Below, one piece after another: positions 17,082 through 26,326 of a stretch of 64,000 nt of DNA. The translations under genes were made by a program, and so were the position numbers. The notes below the pieces were generated by a model that did no database searches, was not told the origin of the DNA, and saw only the letters and a list, made by a program, of their open reading frames with translations. The number at the start of each line of letters is the position of its first letter. Position 1 is the stretch's first letter. The stretch lies in assembly GCF_000337095.1 (NCBI RefSeq), contig NZ_AOIV01000024.1:1660-65659 (forward strand). Reading direction: 5' to 3'. The stretch comes from Halogeometricum pallidum JCM 14848. GTDB lineage: Archaea; Halobacteriota; Halobacteria; Halobacteriales; Haloferacaceae.

Positions 17082-18463
17082 CTCTCCTCCCGGCGCTTCA
17101 ACTGCATCCCCATCGGCTCCTCGGGGTGCATCGTCAGCGACCCGCGGAGGTCGAACGGCTCATCTCGGACGTAATCGAGTTCGTACGCCTGCGTGACGGT
17201 TGCGAGGATGAGTTGCGCCTCCATCATCGAGAAGCGCTTGCCGATGCAGTGGCGCGGGCCGCCGCCGAACGGGAAGTACGAGAAGCGGGGCCGCTCGGCC
17301 CGGCGCGCCGGGAGCCACCGGTCGGGGTCGAACTCCTCGGGTCGGTCGTACCACCGCGGCGACCGGTGGACCACCCACTGCGGCAGCATGACGGCCGACC
17401 CCTCGGGGATGCGGTACCCGCCGAGGCGCACGTCGACCTGCGGTTCGCGGAAGATGACGTACACCGGCGGATACAGTCGCATCGCCTCTTGAATCACCCG
17501 CTCGACGTAGTCGAACTGTCGCACGTCGGCGGCGGTGGGCGTCTCGCCGCCGCACACCGCGTCGACTTCCTCCTGCACCTTCGTCTCCGCGTCGGGATGC
17601 TGTGAGAGCAGGTACCACGTGTACGTCAGCGTCAGCGCCGTCGTGTCGTGCCCGGCCAGCAGCATCGTCATCATCTCGTCGCGTATCTGCCGGTCGGTCT
17701 GTTCGCCGCGCCCCTGCGCGCGCAGGAGCACCGAGAGGAGGTCCATCGGCGGGCCGCCGTCGCCGTCCCCGCCCTCATCGCGGGTCACGGCGGCGCTCGG
17801 GTCGTTCTCGGTGCCGCGTCGTGCCGAGACGACGTCGTCGATGATGCCCTCCAGTACGGCGACGGACTCGGCGTACTCGCGGTTCTCCCGCGTCGGCGCC
17901 CAGTCGGGGACGAGAAAGCGCATCGGGTCCGGTTCGAACCGCTTGCCCAGCGGTTCGAGGTTCTCCTGTACCATCTTCACCCGTTCGTCGCCCAGCGACG
18001 ACCCGAACATCGCGTCGACGATTATCTTCACCGTCACGCGCGCCATCTCCAACTGGACGTCGCGCACCTCGCCGTCCGCCCACCCGTCGACCATCGACTC
18101 GGCGTGGTCGGTCATCGTCTCGCCGAGCGACGAGATGCGCCCCGGGCCGAACGCCGGTTGCGCCAGTTGGCGCTGTTTCCGCCACGTCTCGCCCTCGCTC
18201 AGGAGGAGTCCGTCTCCGAGAAGCGTCCCGATGGCGTCGTCCTGGAAGTCGGGTTTCCGGTAGCGCGCGTCGTCGCTCACCAGCACCCGCTCGATATCGG
18301 CGGGGTTCGTCAGCATGTAGGTGTCCAGCGGTCCGAGTCCGAAGCGGACCACGTCGCCGTACGTCTCCGACACCTGCGTCAGGAACGTGAACGGGTCCTT
18401 CGCGTACTGCCGTCCGCTCCCGAACAGCGGTACGCCGTTCGGACCCGGCGGTCGGATACTCAT
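17078..18463 (-). CDS. Cytochrome P450
   Basis: 461 residues from the ATG at 18463 (MSIRPPGPNGVPLFGSG). All P450 landmarks are present: I-helix oxygen-binding AGHDTTALT, K-helix EAMRLYPP (E-x-x-R), PERF-like DPDRWLP, and the heme loop FPFGGGPRHCIGKRF with the thiolate ligand near Cys406. The sequence resembles CYP102 heme domains and class II enzymes, but there is no fused reductase. It would need separate ferredoxin and reductase. The substrate is unknown; fatty acids, terpenes or carotenoids are possible. Seven extra codons are open upstream to 18484. Confidence 0.95.
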   Translation of the reverse strand: MSIRPPGPNGVPLFGSGRQYAKDPFTFLTQVSETYGDVVRFGLGPLDTYMLTNPADIERVLVSDDARYRKPDFQDDAIGTLLGDGLLLSEGETWRKQRQLAQPAFGPGRISSLGETMTDHAESMVDGWADGEVRDVQLEMARVTVKIIVDAMFGSSLGDERVKMVQENLEPLGKRFEPDPMRFLVPDWAPTRENREYAESVAVLEGIIDDVVSARRGTENDPSAAVTRDEGGDGDGGPPMDLLSVLLRAQGRGEQTDRQIRDEMMTMLLAGHDTTALTLTYTWYLLSQHPDAETKVQEEVDAVCGGETPTAADVRQFDYVERVIQEAMRLYPPVYVIFREPQVDVRLGGYRIPEGSAVMLPQWVVHRSPRWYDRPEEFDPDRWLPARRAERPRFSYFPFGGGPRHCIGKRFSMMEAQLILATVTQAYELDYVRDEPFDLRGSLTMHPEEPMGMQLKRREES

Positions 18464-18533
18464 GCGGGCGCTTAGCTTGCACACGTATGAGTGTCTCGGA
18501 TGGTCGGGAAAGTGACAGCTATCGCCCCGTTCG

Positions 18534-20690
18534 CTACGGCCGCGGCGGTTCGCCCGCGTAGGCGTCGTGGTCGCCGTAGAAGTTCAGCATCGCGAACTTC
18601 AGCTTCTGCGCGGAGACGTCGACGAGTTCGGCGCGCTCCTCGGACGGGAACGACGAACGGACGCCGTACTTGCCCATCTCCGAACTCATCCGCGTGTAGC
18701 GCTTGTCGGCGAGGACGCGCACGCCGAAATCCTCGGGCGAGCGGATGACCCGCCCGAGGGCCTGTCTGGTCTTGCGGATGGTCGGAATCTCGACGGCGTA
18801 GCGCCACCCCGCCTCGCGGCGGCCGCTGTACGCTCGGTCGTAGGCGTCCTGAATTGCCTCCAGCCGCTCGGAGAGATGCGGGTACGGCACGCCGACGACG
18901 ACGACGGTCCGCGCGTCGTTGCCGTCGAAGCTCACGCCCTCCGCGAGCGTCCCCCACAGCGAGGTGAGCATCACCGCGCCGTCGCTGCCGACGAACTTCG
19001 CGCGAATCTCCTCGGTGGGCGTCCCCGCCTCGTCGAGGAACAGGCGGTCTGTCACCTCCGGTCTCGACTCGAGACGCTCGTGGTAGCGCTCCGCCTCGGC
19101 GTAAGAGGGGAAGAACACGAGCGTGTTGCCGGGGGTGAAGCGCGAGGCGTCGGTTATCACCTGGGTCAGCTTCTCTTGCGTCGCCGGCTCTTCGCGCTCG
19201 GAACTGAACAGCGCGGGCGTCTCGACGGCCAGCGTTCGCCGGTTCTCCTCGGGGTATTCGAGCCCGTACGCCATCGTCACCGGGTCCGAGAGGCCGAGGA
19301 CGTCCTCCATCACGTCGAACGGCCGAAGCGTCGCGGACATAAGGACGCTCGCGTGCACCTCCTCGAACAGCGCTTCGGTCACCTCTCTCGGGATGCAGGT
19401 GTACAGTTCGGCGCGGCCGTACACCTCCTCGGTGCCGCCGTCGCGGCGCACGGAGCACATCGGGTGCTGGCCCAACTTCGCGCCGTCGGCCATCCACGCG
19501 CCGACGAACTCGGCGGCCTGCAGGGTCTGACACTCCTTGCGCGTCGTCGTCTCGCCGTTCTTGTAGGCGTCCTCGTACTCGCCGTCGAGGCGCTTGCCCA
19601 ACTGGAGGGCCAACTCCACCTCCGCGTCGATGCCGCGGCCCTCGTACTGGTCGAGGAACGTCAGCGTCAGGTCGTCGCGTCGGTCCCGGTTGGCGATGGG
19701 CAGGTCGTGCCAGTTCTCGCCGACCTGTTCGCGCTCGCCGAAGCCGAACGCCTCGTCGTACGTCTCCCGCAGGGCGTCGAGGAACGCCGAGAGGACGTTC
19801 TCAGCGGCGTCGGCGCGCGAGTCGTCGGTGTCCTCCAGTTCGTCCAACGCCTGCCGGAGCGTGTTCTCCGTCAGCGTCCGACTCGCGTGGTCGCGGGCGG
19901 CCGACTCGATGTTGTGCGCCTCGTCGAAGACGGTGATGACGTCGTCGGGGTCGCGGTCCAACCACCGGAAGAACTGCTCGCGGATGTTCGGGTCCAGGAG
20001 GTGGTGGTAGTTGCACACCACGAGGTCCACCCCCTCCATTCCCTCTTTCAGCAGTTCGTAGCCGCACAGTTTCCGCTCGTCGGCGTACTCGTAGATGTTC
20101 TCGGGCGTCCGCACGTCGTCGAACAACCACGAGAAGAACTCGTCAGTGTCCTCGGTGAGGTTGTTGTAGTAGTACTCGCAGACGTTGCCCTCCCGGAGGT
20201 CCTCCAGTTCCTCGTCGATATCTTCGAGTTCGTCGGTGACGGCCGTCCGCGCCTCCGCGGCGCCGTCTTCGCCCGCGCGCATCCGGTCGACGAGGGCGTC
20301 GGCCTGTTCGGAGAGTTCCTCTTTGTCCTCCTCTCTCTCCACGAGACTCCGCGTCGTGTCGCGGAGCGTCTGACACTCCTGGTAGTCGACGCCGATGTGA
20401 CACATCGACGACTTGCCCTTGAACACGACGGCGCGAATCGACTCCGTCCGGGTGATGGCGCGCGCGTCCTCGACGAACTGGCGCATCTGCTGGTGGACGT
20501 TCGTCGTGATGACCACCGTCTTGTCCTCGCGGCGGGCGTACTCCAGGGCGGGGACTAACGCCGATAGCGTCTTGCCCGTCCCCGGCGCGCCCTCGATGAG
20601 CACGTCTCGCCCTCCGTCGAGGGCCTCGGCGATGCCGTCCATCGCCGCCTCCTGGTTCGGGTACGGGCGGTCGTACGGGAAGAACCGCAT
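18534..20690 (-). CDS. XPD/Rad3-type (DinG-like) superfamily 2 DNA helicase with Fe-S cluster
   Basis: 718 residues from the ATG at 20690 (MRFFPYDRPYPNQEAAM). Walker A EGAPGTGKT (about 37-45), Walker B FDEAHNIE (DEAH box), motif VI-like RKTRQALGRVIRSPED. Between motifs I and II, cysteines in CHIGVDYQEC, CEYYYNN and KLCGYE could form the 4Fe-4S domain of XPD, with an expanded acidic insert between the second and third. It unwinds DNA 5' to 3', and the archaeal enzyme is thought to act in repair or replication restart; archaea lack the TFIIH complex it belongs to in eukaryotes. Divergent from mscS with 169 bases between. Confidence 0.92.
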   Translation of the reverse strand: MRFFPYDRPYPNQEAAMDGIAEALDGGRDVLIEGAPGTGKTLSALVPALEYARREDKTVVITTNVHQQMRQFVEDARAITRTESIRAVVFKGKSSMCHIGVDYQECQTLRDTTRSLVEREEDKEELSEQADALVDRMRAGEDGAAEARTAVTDELEDIDEELEDLREGNVCEYYYNNLTEDTDEFFSWLFDDVRTPENIYEYADERKLCGYELLKEGMEGVDLVVCNYHHLLDPNIREQFFRWLDRDPDDVITVFDEAHNIESAARDHASRTLTENTLRQALDELEDTDDSRADAAENVLSAFLDALRETYDEAFGFGEREQVGENWHDLPIANRDRRDDLTLTFLDQYEGRGIDAEVELALQLGKRLDGEYEDAYKNGETTTRKECQTLQAAEFVGAWMADGAKLGQHPMCSVRRDGGTEEVYGRAELYTCIPREVTEALFEEVHASVLMSATLRPFDVMEDVLGLSDPVTMAYGLEYPEENRRTLAVETPALFSSEREEPATQEKLTQVITDASRFTPGNTLVFFPSYAEAERYHERLESRPEVTDRLFLDEAGTPTEEIRAKFVGSDGAVMLTSLWGTLAEGVSFDGNDARTVVVVGVPYPHLSERLEAIQDAYDRAYSGRREAGWRYAVEIPTIRKTRQALGRVIRSPEDFGVRVLADKRYTRMSSEMGKYGVRSSFPSEERAELVDVSAQKLKFAMLNFYGDHDAYAGEPPRP

Positions 20691-20826
20691 GTGTCCGCTC
20701 GTCTCAGCCACACGCGTTCTTGCGCGCCATCGGTTATAACATCCCGGTTGGCGATATCCGCGACTCCGGTTACGACGGCTCGAAAACATTCTCGGCGTAA
20801 CTGTCGACTCTGACTACCAAAACCGG

Positions 20827-20835
20827 TTTTATTAA
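20827..20835 (+). promoter_or_regulatory. TATA box for mscS
   Basis: TTTTATTAA is centred 29 bases before the ATG at 20860, in the 169-base divergent region with the helicase. Confidence 0.55.
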
Positions 20836-20859
20836 CGGGTCCTTCTCTGCGTCCGAAAC

Positions 20860-21789
20860 ATGTCCGTTCTCAGTAGCGTGGCGGTCGCGCCGTTACAGAC
20901 GACGCCGAATCCGGACCCGTGGCCGGACTCGGTGAACGAACTCCTCGCCCAGTACGGTGGACTCGTGGGTAAGGCCATCGCCTTCGTCGTCGCCTTCTTC
21001 GTGGTCTGGACGCTCGCGCGCCTCGTTCTCGTCCCAATCGCCAAACGCCTGCTGAAGGGGGCGGGCTACGACGAGACGGTGTTGAGCCTCGCGGACAGTC
21101 TCCTCGGCGCGTTGGCCGTCGTTCTCGCCATCGCCATCGCGTTCACTGTCGCCGGCTTCGGGCAGGTCATCGCGGCGTTCGCCACGCTGGCCGGCGCGTT
21201 GGCGCTGGCGCTCGGATTCGCCGCGCAGGATCTCCTCTCGAACTTCGTCGCCGGCGTGTTCATCCTGAAGGACAAGCCGTTCGAGGTGGGCGATTGGATC
21301 GAGTGGAACGATATGTCCGGACGCGTCGAGGACATCGACCTGCGCGTCAGTCGGGTGAAGACGTTCGACAACGAACGCATCACGGTGCCGAACTCCGAAC
21401 TCGCGAACAACGCGGTGAAAAACCCCGTCGCGTACGACAAACTCCGGCAGAAGTTCGTCTTCGGTATCGGCTACGACGACGACATCGAACACGCTCGGTC
21501 GGTCATCGTCGACGAGGCGGAGACGAACCCCGGCATCCTCGACGACCCCGCGCCCGACGTGCGCGTGACCGAACTCGCGGACTCCTACGTCGGCCTCCAG
21601 TCGCGCTTTTGGATCGCGAACCCCTCGCGCTCGGACTTCACGCGCATCCGCTCGGACTTCGTGCAGTCGGTCAAAGAGCGTCTCGACGCCGAGACCATCG
21701 ACATGCCGTACCCGTACCGCCAACTCACCGGGGCGGTGGAGACGACGGTCACCGACTCGGAGTCGCGGTCGACGGCGACCGACGACTGA
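20860..21789 (+). CDS. Small-conductance mechanosensitive channel (MscS family)
   Basis: 309 residues. Two hydrophobic segments (about 35-60 and 75-100) lead into the pore helix, which has the Gly/Ala-rich packing pattern ATLAGALALALGFAAQDLLSNF. The MscS beta domain follows, with PFEVGDWIEWNDMSGRVEDIDLR and ITVPNSELANNAVKNP, then the alpha/beta C-terminal cage domain. The channel opens with membrane tension and releases solutes upon osmotic down-shock. N-terminal residues 1-30 precede the first helix and lack a signal cleavage site. Start at the ATG with TATA 29 bases away. Confidence 0.93.
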   Translation: MSVLSSVAVAPLQTTPNPDPWPDSVNELLAQYGGLVGKAIAFVVAFFVVWTLARLVLVPIAKRLLKGAGYDETVLSLADSLLGALAVVLAIAIAFTVAGFGQVIAAFATLAGALALALGFAAQDLLSNFVAGVFILKDKPFEVGDWIEWNDMSGRVEDIDLRVSRVKTFDNERITVPNSELANNAVKNPVAYDKLRQKFVFGIGYDDDIEHARSVIVDEAETNPGILDDPAPDVRVTELADSYVGLQSRFWIANPSRSDFTRIRSDFVQSVKERLDAETIDMPYPYRQLTGAVETTVTDSESRSTATDD

Positions 21790-21980
21790 CGCTTCGGTCG
21801 GACGATTTCCCGCGACTGTTCCGCGTCGTCTCCGGTGCCGCCCTCGGCGAACCGCCTCGCACTCACTCCCTCGACGAACCGGTAATATTCTCCCTCTCTC
21901 GACCTAAACCTATCCCCTTCGTGCGACTCGCACACCCGCCCGGAGCGGCGTTATGTTCCTCTCTCACGCTACTGATTAGC

Positions 21981-22445
21981 ATGTCAACCGAAACAGCCAC
22001 GCAGACGGTCGAATCGACGTCGAACGACGACTGGCAGAGCGGCGTCGCCGCCGGACTCCTCGGCGGCGTTGCGATGGGGGCGCTGATGGCGGTGCAGATG
22101 CCCGGCGTCCTCGAGGTGGCCATTCCGTCGATGTACTTCCTCGCCGGTGTCCTCGCCGGCTTCACCGTTCACCTCGCGCACGCCGCGGTACTCGGAATCG
22201 GCTTCGCGGCCGTCGCGGCGACGCGGCCCGAACTCTCGACGGGCCGAAGCATCGCTCTCGGCGTGGCCTACGGCGTCGTCCTGTGGGCCGTTCTCGCCGT
22301 CCTCCTGATGCCCGTCTGGCTCTCGGCCGTCGGGTCCCCCGCTCATCCGTCGCTTCCGAACATCAACCCGGCAAGCCTCGTCGCTCACGTCGTCTACGGC
22401 GCCGTCCTCGGCGCGACCTACCCCGCCGTCCGGCGTCGACGCTGA
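21981..22445 (+). CDS. Conserved haloarchaeal four-helix membrane protein
   Basis: 154 residues from the ATG at 21981 (MSTETATQTVESTSNDDWQ). After a polar 20-residue lead it has four hydrophobic stretches: AAGLLGGVAMGALMAVQMPG, YFLAGVLAGFTVHLAHAAVLG, LGVAYGVVLWAVLAVLLMPV and HVVYGAVLGATYPA. Conserved-looking polar residues include His in the second helix and near the C-terminus (PASLVAHVVYG). Homologues are common in haloarchaea, some mislabelled as histidine kinases. No enzymatic motif is seen. Function unknown. Confidence 0.7.
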   Translation: MSTETATQTVESTSNDDWQSGVAAGLLGGVAMGALMAVQMPGVLEVAIPSMYFLAGVLAGFTVHLAHAAVLGIGFAAVAATRPELSTGRSIALGVAYGVVLWAVLAVLLMPVWLSAVGSPAHPSLPNINPASLVAHVVYGAVLGATYPAVRRRR

Positions 22446-22547
22446 GCGATTCCACGTCCGCGTCGCCGCCGAGAAACCGTCGGCGGCGCGGACAGTCGAC
22501 CTCGGGACGCAAACAGCCTCTTCAGTCTCACGCCGCTACTCAGTGTT

Positions 22548-23060
22548 ATGTTCGGTGCATACACTGTCGGAAAGAAGGCGGCGAAGTTCGGATACAAACG
22601 GCTCGGCATCCCGGGAGCGGTGGCCTCGGGCGGTCTCGCCCTCGTCGGCTACGTCGCCGTGCGACGGGCGCTGAAGTCCGCGGTGAAATCCGAGAACGTC
22701 TCCTCGGCCATCGACGCCGAGGAAATAAAGACCGCCGTCGACGAGGACGGTCTCTCTGCGGTGACGAACGAGGAGACGCTGGATAACGCGATAGACGAGG
22801 ACGAACTGGAAGGCGTCGTCGACTTCGAGGAAGTCGGCTCGTCCGTCGAGACGGAGTCCGAGGAGTTGACCGACGGAGACGACGGCGTCGACGTCGTCGG
22901 TTCCGACGAGGACGTCGACGTGGTCGACCCGTCCGACGAGACGGACGTCTCGGGGTCGGTCGACGTCGTGGACGCGACGGACGAAGCGGCCGACGGCGAG
23001 GACGTGAGCGAGAACGAACCCGAGGACGCGAGCGACGACGAGAGCGAGAGCGACGAGTAA
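22548..23060 (+). CDS. Hypothetical membrane-anchored protein with acidic tail
   Basis: 170 residues. MFGAYTVGKKAAKFGYKRLG is a basic start, followed by one hydrophobic segment (about 21-40, PGAVASGGLALVGYVAVRRA). The remainder is an increasingly acidic, low-complexity region rich in Asp/Glu/Val/Ser (DGVDVVGSDEDVDVV and similar), probably disordered. The protein seems to be an integral membrane anchor with an acidic cytoplasmic tail. I do not recognise a family. It is convergent with argF, 13 bases between stops. Confidence 0.65.
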   Translation: MFGAYTVGKKAAKFGYKRLGIPGAVASGGLALVGYVAVRRALKSAVKSENVSSAIDAEEIKTAVDEDGLSAVTNEETLDNAIDEDELEGVVDFEEVGSSVETESEELTDGDDGVDVVGSDEDVDVVDPSDETDVSGSVDVVDATDEAADGEDVSENEPEDASDDESESDE

Positions 23061-23073
23061 GTACGCGTTATCG

Positions 23074-23985
23074 CTACTCGCTCCGCCCGTCGTCCAGCAA
23101 CTCCACCAGTAGCCCCTTCTGGGCGTGCAGGCGGTTCTCGGCCTGATCCCACACTAACGCGCGGTCGGATTCGAGCACGTCGTGGCTTATCTCCTCGCCC
23201 CGGTGGGCGGGCAGACAGTGCATCACCTTCGCGTCCGTTCCCGCGAGGAGGCCCTCGTTCACCTGGTAGCCCTCGAAGGCGGCCAGTTTCTCGTGGCGTT
23301 CGCTCTCCTGTCCCATCGATATCCAGACGTCGGTGTACACCACGTCGGCGTCGGCGACGGCCTCCTCGGGCGTCTCCGCGATGGTCGGTTCCCCGCCGTA
23401 CTCGGCGGCGTGGGCCACCACGTCGTCGTCGATGCCGTAGTCGGCCGGCGTGGCGACGGTGACGTCGAGTCCCGCCATCGCCGCGCCGACGACGAACGAC
23501 TGACCGACGTTGTTGCCGTCGCCGACCCAGGCGGCCTGCACGCCGTCGAAGCCGCCGAACTCCTCTCTGATGGTCAGGAGGTCCGCGAGCGTCTGGCAGG
23601 GGTGGGCGTCGTCGGTCAGACCGTTGACGACGGGCACGTCGGCGTACTTCGCTATCTCCTCTAAGTCCGAGTGGTCGAACAGGCGCGTCATCACCGCGTC
23701 GACGTAGCGCGAGAGGACCCGCGAGGTGTCCGACAGCGGTTCGCCGCGCCCGAGGTGGATGTCGTCGGGTCCGAGGAAGATGGCGTGCCCGCCCAACTGC
23801 GTCATCCCCGTCTCGAAGGAGATTCGCGTGCGGGTGCTGGGCTTTTCGAACACCATACCGAGCGTCTGGTCTTCGAGGCGGGCGTCGTCCGCGCCCGACT
23901 TGATGGCCGCGGCGCGGTCCAGTACCGTGACGAGTTCGTTCGTGCTGAGGTCGTCGATGTCGAGAAAGTGTGTGGTTTCGAGCAT
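23074..23985 (-). CDS. argF: Ornithine carbamoyltransferase
   Basis: 303 residues from the ATG at 23985 (MLETTHFLDIDDLST). Carbamoyl phosphate-binding loop KPSTRTRISFE, ornithine-side motifs DDAHPCQTLADLLT and MHCLPAHRGEEI with the catalytic cysteine. Converts ornithine plus carbamoyl phosphate to citrulline in arginine synthesis. It is the last gene of the argW-X-C-B-D-E-F unit and starts five bases after the argE stop. The usual length of the family. Haloarchaea can also have catabolic OTC (arcB) for arginine fermentation, but this operon context shows an anabolic role. Confidence 0.95.
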   Translation of the reverse strand: MLETTHFLDIDDLSTNELVTVLDRAAAIKSGADDARLEDQTLGMVFEKPSTRTRISFETGMTQLGGHAIFLGPDDIHLGRGEPLSDTSRVLSRYVDAVMTRLFDHSDLEEIAKYADVPVVNGLTDDAHPCQTLADLLTIREEFGGFDGVQAAWVGDGNNVGQSFVVGAAMAGLDVTVATPADYGIDDDVVAHAAEYGGEPTIAETPEEAVADADVVYTDVWISMGQESERHEKLAAFEGYQVNEGLLAGTDAKVMHCLPAHRGEEISHDVLESDRALVWDQAENRLHAQKGLLVELLDDGRSE

Positions 23986-23990
23986 CCCTA

Positions 23991-25193
23991 TCACTCCGTG
24001 AGCGTCTCGCAGACGCCGGTCAACACCTCGACGGCGGCGTCGTACTCCGCGAGGTCGAGGTGTTCGTTCGGCGCGTGGTCGAGATCCGAGTTGCCGGGGC
24101 CGTACGTGGCCATGGGACAGTCCCACTCGCCGGCGTAGATGTTCATGTCGCTGGTGCCGGTCTTCCGCAGGAGGCGGGGGTCGCCGTCGGCCTCCCGGAT
24201 GGCGACGCGGAACGCCCGCGCCACCTCCGTCCGCGGGTTCGTCATCACGGGCGGGATGGGGCGGTTCCAGTGGACGCTTCCCTCCGTGAGTTCGCCCTCC
24301 GCGACCTCGCGCACGTCCTCGATGCCGAACCGCGGCGGGACGCGGAACTGCACGTCCACCTCCGCCTCGACGGCCAGTCCGTCATCCGTGGGGCCGCCGT
24401 GGAACGAGACGGGTTTCGTCGTCACGGTGTCGAAGACGCCCTCCTCCTCGTCGGCCTCGAAGAAGTCGGCGGTGCGCGACCACCAGTCGACGGCCGACTG
24501 GATGGCGTTGTTCTCCGGCCGCGAGGAGTGCCCGAGTTCGCTCGTCCCCACGTACGTCCCCGAGAGGATGCCGCGGTAGCCCAGCGTGATTCCGTCCCAC
24601 CCCGAGGGTTCGCCGTTGATGACGGCGTCGGGGGCGTCCCTGTTCTCGACGAGGTGCCACGCCCCCTTCGAGGTGGTCTCCTCCTCGACGACGCCGACGA
24701 AGGAGACGCCCGTCTCGACGGCGGCGACGGCCATCGACGCGAGGGGGCCGGTGGCGTCGACGCTGCCGCGTCCCCAGAGCACGTCGTCCTCTATCTTCAC
24801 GGGGACGTTGCCGGGGACGGTGTCGATGTGCGAGGTGAGAAGCACCGAGTCGTCGGCGGGCGCGCGCACGTTGCCCACCTCGTCTATCCACACCTCGCGG
24901 TCGTGCGCCTCGAAGAACGCCTTCAGGCGCTCGGCCGCCTCCGACTCGTTTCCGGAGACGGCCGGGGTGGCGACGAGGTCCGCCAGCAGCGTCTGCGCCT
25001 CGTTCAACCCGTCCGTCAGACCCGCCTGCACGTCGAACTGCATCGGTTCGTCGCCGGATCCGTCGGCCGCGTGCGCCGACCCCTCGGCGTCCGCGGCGGT
25101 GCCGTTCGCTCTCGTGCTCGCAGTCCCGTCCGCGGCCTCGTCGGCGACTCGCTCCTCCTCGCTTCGCTTCTCGTCGGTCAGTCGGGCGCTCAT
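23991..25193 (-). CDS. argE: ArgW-ornithine hydrolase (LysK-type, M20 metallopeptidase)
   Basis: 400 residues. Metal-binding and catalytic motifs of the M20 family: SHIDTVPG, LWGRGSVDATGP, VVEEETTSKGA. It releases ornithine from the carrier protein ArgW (LysW type), the step done by acetylornithine deacetylase in other organisms. The first 50 residues are an unusual acidic, alanine-rich leader (DEAADGTASTRANG and on); an alternative start is the ATG of MQFDVQAGLTDG about 51 codons in, where family homology begins. The annotated start overlaps argD's stop by four bases (ATGA), which favours coupling. Also called LysK. Confidence 0.9.
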   Translation of the reverse strand: MSARLTDEKRSEEERVADEAADGTASTRANGTAADAEGSAHAADGSGDEPMQFDVQAGLTDGLNEAQTLLADLVATPAVSGNESEAAERLKAFFEAHDREVWIDEVGNVRAPADDSVLLTSHIDTVPGNVPVKIEDDVLWGRGSVDATGPLASMAVAAVETGVSFVGVVEEETTSKGAWHLVENRDAPDAVINGEPSGWDGITLGYRGILSGTYVGTSELGHSSRPENNAIQSAVDWWSRTADFFEADEEEGVFDTVTTKPVSFHGGPTDDGLAVEAEVDVQFRVPPRFGIEDVREVAEGELTEGSVHWNRPIPPVMTNPRTEVARAFRVAIREADGDPRLLRKTGTSDMNIYAGEWDCPMATYGPGNSDLDHAPNEHLDLAEYDAAVEVLTGVCETLTE

Positions 25194-26326
25194 TTCAGCA
25201 CCTCCGTGAACGCGGCGACGAACTCGTCGGCGTGGTCCTCCGTGACGACAAGCGGCGGCAGCAGGCGCACCACGGACCGACCGGCGGGTAGCGCCAACAC
25301 CCCCTCGCTGATGGCGAGGTTCTTCAGGATGCGGTTCGCGCCGCGCTTCACCTGGATTCCGAGCATGAGACCCTGTCCGCGCACTTCGCGCACGGGCAGG
25401 TCGTGCTCCTCCGCGGCCGCCTCTAGCTCCGATTTCAGGTACTCGCCGACGGCGGCGGCGTGGCCGGGAACGTCCTCCTCGACGATGGTTTCCAGCGTGG
25501 CGTTCGCCGCCGCGCAGACGACGGGGCCGCCGCTGAACGTCGACCCGTGGTTGCCGGGTTCCTCGGCTATCCAGTCGGCGACGAGCGTCGCGCCCAACGG
25601 GAGGCCGTTGGCGATGCCCTTCGCGGAGGTGAGGATGTCAGGTTCGACGCCGGCGGCCTCGCAGGCCCACAGCGTCCCCGTCCGGCCGAGACCGGTCTGA
25701 ATCTCGTCGAAGACCAGCGCCGCCCCGGCCTCCGCCGTGGCCTCGCGCGCCGTCTTCAGATACTCCGTCGCGGCGGGGTGGATGCCGCCTTCACCTTGGA
25801 CGGGTTCGAGGAAGACGGCCGCCGTCTCCTCGTCCACCGCCTCGGCTAACTCCTCGGCGTCGCCGTAGGAGACGAACTCCACGTCGCCGGCGAGCGGTTC
25901 GAACGGCTCTTTGTACTTGTCCTTCCACGTCATCGCAAGCGACCCCATCGTCCGGCCGTGGAAGCCGCGCTTGGTGGCGATTATCTTCGAGCGACCGGTC
26001 GCCGAGCGCGCGAACTTCATCGCCGCCTCGTTGGCCTCCGTCCCGGAGTTACAGAGCCAGACGTTCTCCAGTCCGTCGGGCGCGACGGCGGCCAGCCTGT
26101 CGTACAGTTCGGTGCGGACGTCCACGGGGTAGGAAGCCTGCACGTACGTCAGCTTCTCCGCCTGCTTTTGCACCGCCTCGGTGACCGCCGGGTGGTCGTG
26201 TCCGAGGGAGGCGACGGCGTAGGAGGCGCCGAAGTCCAGATACTCGGTGCCGTCCTCGCCGTACAGGTACGCGCCCTCCCCGGACTCGATTTCGATGGGC
26301 TTCTCAGAGAAGACGAATCCGCTCAT
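25190..26326 (-). CDS. argD: ArgW-glutamate-semialdehyde aminotransferase (ArgD/LysJ), PLP class III
   Basis: 378 residues. Class III aminotransferase pattern: NSGTEANEAAMKFAR, VFDEIQTGLGRTG, and SAKGIANGLPLGA with the PLP-lysine. Transfers an amino group from glutamate to the carrier-bound semialdehyde to give carrier-bound ornithine. It overlaps by four bases with argB upstream and argE downstream, showing strict translational coupling. N-terminus MSGFVFSEKPIEIES fits the family. Length is normal for ArgD/LysJ. Specificity for the ArgW-bound substrate is inferred from the operon. Confidence 0.94.
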   Translation of the reverse strand: MSGFVFSEKPIEIESGEGAYLYGEDGTEYLDFGASYAVASLGHDHPAVTEAVQKQAEKLTYVQASYPVDVRTELYDRLAAVAPDGLENVWLCNSGTEANEAAMKFARSATGRSKIIATKRGFHGRTMGSLAMTWKDKYKEPFEPLAGDVEFVSYGDAEELAEAVDEETAAVFLEPVQGEGGIHPAATEYLKTAREATAEAGAALVFDEIQTGLGRTGTLWACEAAGVEPDILTSAKGIANGLPLGATLVADWIAEEPGNHGSTFSGGPVVCAAANATLETIVEEDVPGHAAAVGEYLKSELEAAAEEHDLPVREVRGQGLMLGIQVKRGANRILKNLAISEGVLALPAGRSVVRLLPPLVVTEDHADEFVAAFTEVLK